A stretch of DNA of 64,000 nt from Calamus simplicifolius (lineage: Eukaryota > Streptophyta > Magnoliopsida > Arecales > Arecaceae), in contig UESW01000067.1 in NCBI GenBank assembly GCA_900491605.1, positions 55,254 through 119,253 on the forward strand, read 5' to 3'. This document shows, piece after piece, positions 57,160 to 64,000 of this stretch. The notes beneath the pieces were generated by a model. That model saw nothing but the letters and a program-made list of their open reading frames with translations, was not told the origin of the DNA and ran no database searches. Position numbers and translations under genes: made by a program. Each line of letters opens with the position of its first letter. Positions within the stretch are counted from its first letter, which is position 1.

Positions 57160-57300
57160 GAGGGGTCGACTCTGCCCTAGATAAATCGACTTGGGACCGA
57201 GTCGGCTCCGCAAAGCGACTCCCAAACCCGAATGGAGTCGGCTCGCGGAAGAGTTTCAGACTGTCGACTCCGATAGTGTCGGCTCCGAGACATTTCAGAG
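57160..57300. repeat. Second cluster of GAGTCG(A/G)CTC motifs
   Basis: GGTCGACTC, GAGTCGGCTCC, GAGTCGGCTCG, TGTCGACTCC and GTGTCGGCTCC lie within 140 bp, outside the LTR and directly upstream (minus strand) of the extra ORF. The motif is the same as in the LTR array. Confidence 0.7.
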
Positions 57301-57429
57301 AAAAATTTCAGATGAAATTGTCCGGATAAATCATAAATTGATAAAATCATTGGATTGAGAATCAATTATAAATTCTAGATAAATTTCCTTAAATAAGAGA
57401 TTGAAAGAATTAGATAAATTTCCTTAGGG

Positions 57430-60400
57430 GTTTCAAATTCATTCTAAAGGATCACAAATTCCTAACTCTCCTCTAAGATAACAGAATCTTTCTTCACTTA
57501 AGGTTTTGTAAATATGTCAGCTAATTGTTCTTCAGTATTAACATAATCAAGACAAATTTCATTATTAGCTACATGTTCTCTTATAAAATGATATCTAATT
57601 TCTATGTGTTTGTTCTTGAATGTTGAATTGGATTTTTAGTTAGATTATTGCACTTGTGTTATCACATCTTATGGTGTTTTATCAAGTGTGATACCATAGT
57701 CTTCAAGTTGTCGCTTAATCCATAGGATTTGAGCACAGCAACTTCCAGCTGCAACATATTCAGCTTCAGTAGTTGATAATGCAACTGAATTTTGCTTTTT
57801 GCTAAACCATGAGATTAAGTTACTTCCTAAGAATTGGCATGCACCACTTGTGCTTTTTCTATCTAACTTACATCCAGCATAATCAGAATCAGAATATGCA
57901 ATTAGTTTAATGTTGAGTCTCTAGAATACCATAAACCTACATTTTTTGTTCCACTTAATATCTTAGTATTCTTTTAACAGCAATTAAATGTGATTCTTTA
58001 GGTTCAGATTGAAATCTAGCACATAAACAAACAGCAAACATTATATCTGGTCTACTTGCAGTTAAATAAAGTAGGGATCCGATTATACCTCGATAATATT
58101 TTGATCAACCTTCTTACCTTCTTCATCTTTGTCCAGCTTGCATGAAGGACTCATTGGTGTTCCGAGGGGTTTCATTGATTCCATACCAAACTTCTTTAGA
58201 ATTTCTTTGTGTACTTTGTTTGGTTGATAAAGATTCCCTCTTTGCTTTGTTTGATTTGGAGTCCAAGGAAGAAGTTGAGTTCTCCCATCATGCTCATTTC
58301 AAATTCTCCCTGCATCAACTTAGCAAATTCTTGACAAAGAAATTGTTAGTAGCACCAAAAATATCATCACATATATTTGTACTACAAGTAAATCTTTACT
58401 TTTCTTTTCAAAAACAATGTTTTATCAACATTTCCTCTAAAATCATTTTCAATTAAAATTTACTTAACCTATCATACCAAGCTCTAGGTGCTTGTTTCAA
58501 ACCATATAAAGCTTTGTGCAATTTAAAAACGTGATTTGAAAATTCATGATCTTCAAAACCTGGTGGTGTTCTACATAAACTTCTTCATTTATAAATCCAT
58601 TTAAAAATGCACTTTTTACATCCATTTGAAATAAGTTAAAATTCATATGACATGCAAATGCAAGTAATAGCTAATGGCTTCTAATCTAGCTACAGGTGCA
58701 AAGGTTTCATCAAAATCAATACCTTCTTCTTGATTATATCCTTTTGCAACTAATCTAGCTTTGTTTCTAATTACTATGCCATTTTCATCTAGTTTATTTC
58801 TAAAATCCATTTTGATCCTATACTGAATGATTTTTAGGTCTTTCAACTAAAGTCCATACATTATTTCTAGTAAATTGATTTAATTCTTCTTGCATTGCTA
58901 ACATCCAATTATTATCTTTTTCAGCTTCTTCAATAGTTTTAGGTTCAATTTGTGATACAAATGCAAGATGATTACTAATATTTCTCATAGATGATCTAGT
59001 TCTTATTCCTTGAGATGGATCACCTATAATCAATTCCTTAGGGATGACTATAAGCATATCTCCAATCTCTAGGAAGATCTACATCATTATGATTAGTATT
59101 ATCATCATCCTTAGTGAATCATCATCTTTAGCTTCTTGCTCATGATCTGAAGATACATCAATATTAATTTTTCAAGATCTTTTTCAATTATGTTTGTATC
59201 TTCCTCATCATCAATCTTTTCAGAACGATTGCTAAAGATTCATCAAAAACTACATGAATGGATTCTTCAACAACTAAGGTTTTCTTGTTAAATACTCTAT
59301 ATGCTTTACTAGTTGTTGAATATCCTAAGAATATTCCTTCATCAGATTTAGCATCAAATTTTCCTAAATTATTTTTACCATTATTATGAATAAAACATTT
59401 ACAACCAAATGCATGAAAATATTTAATTTGGTTTTCTATCATGCCATAATTCATAAGGTGTTTTCTTTAAAATGGTCTTATTAAGGCTCTATTTAGGATG
59501 TAACATGCTGTGTTAATAGCTTCCGCCCAAAAGTACTTTGGGAGTTTACTTTCACATAGCATGGTACGGGCCATGTCTTCTAAGTCCTATTTTTCCTTTC
59601 AACTACTCCATTTTGTTGTGGGTCTAGGTGCTGAAAAATTATGATTAATACCATTTTCATTGCAAAAACTTTCAAATAAGTGATTTTCAAATTCAGTTCC
59701 ATGATCACTTCTTAGAGACACTATGGTAGTGTTTTTCTCATTTGTGACTTTCTTGAAGAATTTCAGGAATATCGAGAAAGTCTCATCTTTGTGAGCTAAA
59801 AACATTACCCAAGTGATCTAGAGTAATCATCTACTATCACAAGACCATATTTCTTTCCTCCTAGACTTGTGGTTCTAGTTGGTCCAAAAAGGTCCATGTG
59901 AAGTAGCTCTAATGGCCTAGAAGTTGAAACAACATTTTTAGATTTGAAAGAACTTCTAGTTTGTTTTCCAAATTGACATGCATCACATATTTGTTATTTT
60001 CAAAATCTAACTTTAGGTAAGTCCTTTAACTAAATCCATTCTAATTAGTTTTGAAATTAGGTGTGTGCTTGCATGACCTAATCTACGATGCCATAACCAT
60101 CCAATCTCATTATATTAGCATTATTAGCAATAAGCAATGATTACTAGTAGACAAATTGTTTAAATCAATTAAGTATACATTGCCATTTCTATTTCCAATA
60201 AATATAATGCTATTATCAATGGGATTAGTAGTGCAAATAGAAGATTCAAATGAAACTTTAAAACCTTTATCACATAATTGGCTTATACTATTAAGTTATG
60301 CTTTAAACCATCAACATAAAGTACATTTCAATAAATGTAGAGGGAGTTATTGAATTTTACCAAACCCATATTTGGCCTTTACCATTATCGCCAAACGTAA

Positions 60401-60592
60401 CAACTCCTCCTTTTTTCTTCAAGGGTGATGAATTCTCTTTGTCACCCGTCATATGTCTTGAGCAGCCACTATCAAGATACCACTTTTTTTTGATCTTTTG
60501 GCCACAAGACATTCCTGCAAATGATCAAACTTTATGTTTAGGTACCCAAGCCTTCTTGGGTCCTTCATGGTTAGTAGCAATAAAGATTGTTC
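57430..60592 (-). pseudogene. Sirevirus-type pol remnant
   Basis: Minus strand, from the right. The protease has a WYLDSGCSRHMTGD-type site (about 60450-60490). Integrase pieces include SDHGTEFENHLFE and FCNENGINHNFSAPRPT (59599-59805) and FHAFGCKCFIHNNGKNNLGKFDAKSDEGIFLGYS (59188-59454). RT starts include WMLAMQEELNQFTRNNVWTLVERP (58818-59057) and NKARLVAKGYNQEEGIDFDETFAPVARLEAI (58643-58846). RNase H has YAGCKLDRKSTSGACQFLG, SLISW-SKKQNSVALSTTEAEYVAAGSCCAQ and ADIFTKPLSEE (57490-57900). Motifs are well kept, but single-base losses and stops split every domain. The RT palm with its catalytic box is poorly preserved at 58100-58480. Confidence 0.85.
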
Positions 60593-60608
60593 CTTTTGTT
60601 GGGGAGAT
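60593..60608 (+). other. Polypurine-tract-like sequence at a junction
   Basis: TTTTGTTGGGGAGAT directly precedes the LTR start TGTTGAAAAATT. This is where and how a plus-strand polypurine tract should look, although the sequence to its left belongs to a minus-strand element. Confidence 0.5.
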
Positions 60609-62254
60609 TGTTGAAAAATTATATGCCCTAATCTTATTGATTTTGATGATTACCAAAAGCCATGAGTATATTAAAAGATGCAATGAGTTTATTTACATAG
60701 CAATGAATTTATTTAGAACAATCAATGAGAATGTTAAGTATGACTTTAATCAATTTGAAAGTAACTTCAAGCTCCATGTTTAAGCTTTCAAAAAGAAATT
60801 TTTACTTCATATTTAATCAATGAGTTTTTGGAACATTTCTTGAATTGATTCCTAATGACAATTTTATTATATTCAAGTCAAAAAATTGATTTAAAATGAA
60901 TCTGGAACGAATTTCAAGTCAATCAGAAAATTTCTGATTTTTGATACGTTCCGGAGCCGACTCTAGAGTTTCAGAGTCGACTCCACTCAGATACAGAAAT
61001 GACTATCTGTCTCGAGTCGACCCATGTAATTTCATGAGTCGACCCCCGATTCTGTCGAGCCGACTCCATGACTGTGTGAGTCGACTCCGCTCAGACACCA
61101 GAGGTGTGTTTTTCTGAGCACTTCGCGAGTCGACCCCCAACTTTTCATGAGTCGACCCCCGACTGTCAGGAGTCGACACTTTATTTTGATGAGTCGACCC
61201 TTAACTTTCTAAGTATTTCTATTTTTGGTATCACGTCCTCGAGCCGACTCGCGGAAAGCAGGAGTCGACTCCAACAAATCTGGGCAAAATTTTTCCGAAT
61301 GCCAACTCAGCGTCAACGGTAAGATTTTTATTAACGGCTATTTTTCTTTGTTTCTAACGGCTATATTTTTGCAGAATCTATAAATAGAGAAGCCGTTTTC
61401 AAATCAAAGATATAAAAAAGAGAGATATTCATTTCAAGAGAAAAAAAAGAAAAAAGGAAAAACAGAGCTTCATTTGAAAAAATCCGTGATTCAAAATAGA
61501 GTGAAAGAAAAGTGTGAAATCAAAGGAAGCTTCTTCTGTGCTCAAGTTCAACAATCCAAGGAAGCTTCAGAAGAAAATCCAAGAGCTATTCAAGAGCAAA
61601 TCAAAAGATTTTCAACTTTCAAAGAAAAGAAGAAAAGCTCAAATCAACTCCAACTGCTTCCGTGAAGAATCGGAGCTGAGGCTTGATTCTACACTTCAAA
61701 GGAGTTGAAGAAAAGAAGAAAAGCTCAAAAGCCAACCAACTGCAAATCAGGCTTTTCTAAACTTTATTCTTTATTTGTTTATCTGCTCATTAAGGAGCTT
61801 TGTACTTGAAAAACATATTTCTATTATTTGTGTCTAGTTCAATCTGGGGGATTGAACTAGTGGAGGTAGTCTTACCTCGGTACAAGCTTGGTAAAGCTTG
61901 GTTAGGGTTTTTGTGCTGGTGAGCCCTTGAAAACCAGCTGGGTTCGTTGTGATCCCGGGAAAACAACAAGTTTGAGTTGTGAGCTTGTAAAACAACTCTG
62001 CTGTAATCAAGGAAGATTATAGTGTGGACCCAAGTGAATCTTGGGAGTGGACGTAGGTGTTGGATACACCGAACCACTATAAAATCTTTGTGTTTGCCGT
62101 GCTTCCATTGACTCTATCTCTATCTCTGTTTTATTCACTGCACTTTGTATTTACATTGCATTTGCCTTCATTCTTCTTAAGCAAATTTTTAAAAGGCTAA
62201 TTTTTAAAGAACCCAATTCACCCCCCCCCTCTTGGGTTGTCATCTGGGCCAACA
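60609..62254 (+). repeat. 5' LTR of plus-strand Sirevirus-type element
   Basis: Begins TGTTGAAAAATTATATGCCC and ends CTGGGCCAACA, with TGTTG...CAACA ends, 1646 bp. A TATA box (TATAAAA, 62078-62084) lies in the conserved GAACCACTATAAAA block. Confidence 0.9.
60950..61275. promoter_or_regulatory. Palindromic GAGTCGAC / GAGCCGAC array in LTR
   Basis: GAGTCGAC occurs near 60981, 61014, 61039, 61078, 61129, 61150, 61169, 61194 and 61262. GAGCCGACTC occurs near 60954, 61057 and 61243. The spacing is irregular (20-50 bp) and the sequence between is not conserved, so it is a motif array and not a tandem repeat. Confidence 0.75.
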
Positions 62255-62256
62255 AT

Positions 62257-62268
62257 TGGTATCAGAGC
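62257..62268 (+). other. tRNA-Met primer-binding site
   Basis: TGGTATCAGAGC, the standard plant copia site complementary to the 3' end of initiator tRNA-Met, 2 nt after the LTR end. Confidence 0.92.
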
Positions 62269-62289
62269 TAGTGCTCATTAGATTTTGAT

Positions 62290-63900
62290 CACACGATCAA
62301 GAGCTAAAGTTCCAAAGGCAACACAAGTTGGATCATTTGCTGAAGGTCATTCTACGAATAGACCTCCACTGTTTAATGGTTCAAATTATTCATATGGAAA
62401 GCTAGAATGAGGATATTCATTCAAGCTTCTGATTATGAGCTATGTGGTGTATAATCAATGGACTTAGTACACCCACACATGTTATAGATGGCACTATTGT
62501 TCCTAAGCTCGAAAGAGACTGGAATGATAATGATAGGAAAATGGCACAGCTTAACGCTAAAGCCATGAATGTCTTATATTGCTCCTTAGATGCTAATGAG
62601 TTTAATAGAATCTCCATGTAATTCCACAAAGGAGATTTGGGATAGATTAGAGGTTACCCATGAGGGTACCAATCAAGTAAAAGAATCTAAAATTAATATT
62701 CTTGTTCATAAATATGAATTATTTAGCATGGAACAATCTGAAACCATTGCATGCATGTACACTAGATTTACAGATATTGTAAATGGTTTAAAAAGTCTTG
62801 GTAAGACATATACTAACTCTGAACTTATTCGAAAAATTCTTAGGTCATTACCAAGATCATGGGAAGCAAAAATGACAGCAATCCAAGAGCTAAGGACCTC
62901 AACACTTACCCTTAGAGGAGCTTCTAGGATCTCTTATGACCCATGAGCTGACTATGAGGCAGCATGTAGAGGACACAAAGAAAGTAATTGCCCTCAAAGC
63001 TGCAAAAGAAGAAGAGAGCAGCGGTGATGATGATGATGATAATGATGAGAGACTGCTTTCTTAGCTAAGAAATTTAAAAGATTCATGAGGAGAAAGAAAC
63101 CCTTTACAAGAAGAAATTTGGAACAAAGTGGGAAGGAGAAAAGGATAAAAACAAGGACAAGGACAAAGAAAAAGAGAAAGACCCCTTGACTTGCTATGAG
63201 TGTAATAAACCGGGGCACTTTAGGAATGAATGTCCTAAATTGAAGAAAGCCTACAAAAGAAAAAGAAGGCTTATGTGGCGACTTGGAGTGACAGCGAGGA
63301 TCTTCTTCCGAAGAAGAAGAACAAAAGGAAGTCGCAAACGTATGTTTCATGGCGGACGACAAAGATGAGGTAAGTTCCGATAACCCTTGCGATGAATTTG
63401 CTTTTGATGAACTATTCGATGCTTTTAATGAACTTGTAGGGGATTTCAAGGTTTTGAAAAAGAAATACAAGATTTTGAAAATGAAAACTTAACTTTCATT
63501 CAAGAAAAGGAAAATCTTAATAATAAGGTTAAGAAACTTAAATCTGAAAATGAAATTTGATAAAAGAAAAAGAATCAATCTCTAATGAAAATTATAAACT
63601 AAGGAAAGAGGTTGAAAAACATAAGAACATAGTTGATAAGTTTACATTAAGCTCAACTAAACTAGACATGTATTAAATAGTCAAAAAGCAGTTTTGACAA
63701 AGCCGGATTAGGATATAACACTTTAAGAAAACAAAAATCACTGAAAAATATTTGTGTGTGCTGGCCAAAGTAATTTTATATGCTTTAAATGTAATCAAAA
63801 AGGACATAAATCTTATGAATGTAAATTCTGAAACCTAATAAAACTTAAATGTTAAAGGGAAGAAAATATGGGTTCGAAAGGATAATATTTGTTGGTACTA
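62290..63900 (+). pseudogene. Sirevirus-type gag remnant with two CCHC knuckles
   Basis: N-terminal RPPLFNGSNYSYWK-type motif (about 62350-62400), then KEIWDRLEVTHEGTNQVKESKINILVHKYELF (62627-62725), FTDIVNGLKSLGKTYTNSELIRKILRSLPRSWEAKMTAIQEA (62767-62890), the typical UBN2-like gag core. An acidic Asp run (63020-63050) precedes a first zinc knuckle CYECNKPGHFRNEC (about 63192-63233). A coiled-coil-like Lys/Glu/Leu segment (63430-63660) precedes a second knuckle CFKCNQKGHKSYEC (about 63780-63823). Shifts near 62450, 62900 and 63060 and several stops break it. Gag packages element RNA in cytoplasmic particles. Confidence 0.85.
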
Positions 63901-64000
63901 ACCATGAAGGACCCAAGAAAGCTTGGGTACCTAAACATAAAGTCTGATTTCATTGTAGGAATGTCTTGTGGCCAAGATCAAAGAGAAAGTGGTATCTTGA

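Larger units (their letters stand above)
53909..60592 (-). mobile_element. Sirevirus-type copia element, truncated at both ends
   Basis: Read on the minus strand: protease fragment (60350-60590), integrase (59190-59990), RT (58480-59060), RNase H (57440-58130), an additional ORF (56280-57084), several polypurine tracts and a 3' LTR (53911-55451). The 5' LTR and gag are missing. Copia order together with an extra ORF after pol, repeated polypurine tracts and palindromic LTR repeats is the Sirevirus pattern. The LTR lacks its last dozen or so bases compared with the related LTR at 60609-62254. Stops and shifts are common, so it is dead. Confidence 0.85.
60609..64000 (+). mobile_element. Sirevirus-type copia element, 5' part, runs off window
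   Basis: LTR 60609-62254, tRNA-Met primer site 62257-62268, gag 62290-63900 with two zinc knuckles, and the start of the protease region at the window end (GMSCGQDQRESG-IL). The last 120 bases match 60592-60470 of the minus-strand copy in reverse, so both belong to one family. Gag has frameshifts and stops. Confidence 0.88.

Noticed and set aside
1..64000. CRISPR array, bacterial operon or phage-like system
   Set aside because: All content is plant nuclear; direct repeats found are LTRs, LINE duplication or a minisatellite without spacer structure.

Overview
This is a plant nuclear region made mostly of transposable elements, and almost certainly from a monocot. The evidence is a very GC-rich, intronless stress-response A/B-barrel gene, a clock gene of the ELF4 family, and the mix of plant-specific retrotransposon lineages (Ty1/copia, Tat-type Ty3/gypsy, Sirevirus-type copia, L1 and RTE LINEs, a Tourist-type MITE). 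A palm-like genome would fit, but that is inference. No bacterial, organellar or CRISPR features were seen.

Layout. 1-3340: 3' part of a decayed copia element ending in an LTR. 5080-15645: a complete but dead Tat-lineage gypsy element on the minus strand, with two LTRs, gag and pol, an antisense spliced ORF (6323-8436, plus strand) and a 75-bp minisatellite (8810-9832) between the convergent pol and antisense ORF. 16542-17384: intact UP3-like gene (minus). 17530-18615: a decayed MITE and an RTE-type LINE remnant. 21540-25020: CT-rich leader-like sequence, an old degenerate repeat and an L1-type LINE remnant. 25026-31330: a complete copia element with a perfect 5-bp target duplication (CTTGG). 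31740-31882: a striking 68-bp-arm inverted repeat. 35694-35939: a Tourist-like MITE with a TTA duplication and a 42-bp perfect palindrome. 39455-41140: an ELF4-like clock gene with CCA1-type sites, a probable 5'UTR intron and a 1-nt frameshift near residue 79. 43170-45339: a solo LTR with a perfect ACTAA duplication. 47560-51854: two L1-type LINE copies head to tail. 51855-64000: nested debris in which an LTR is inserted in the second LINE, followed by a minus-strand Sirevirus-type element truncated at both ends, then a plus-strand relative (LTR, PBS, gag) that runs off the window.

The two host genes are separated by about 23 kb of insertions. Both depend on their own local promoters, and nothing suggests they work together. 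No previously undescribed multi-gene system is apparent. The most unusual structures are the near-perfect hairpin at 31740-31882, a copia primer-binding site complementary to its own LTR instead of to tRNA-Met, the coding-phase minisatellite inside the Tat element, and arrays of palindromic GAGTCGACTC-type motifs in the Sirevirus LTRs.
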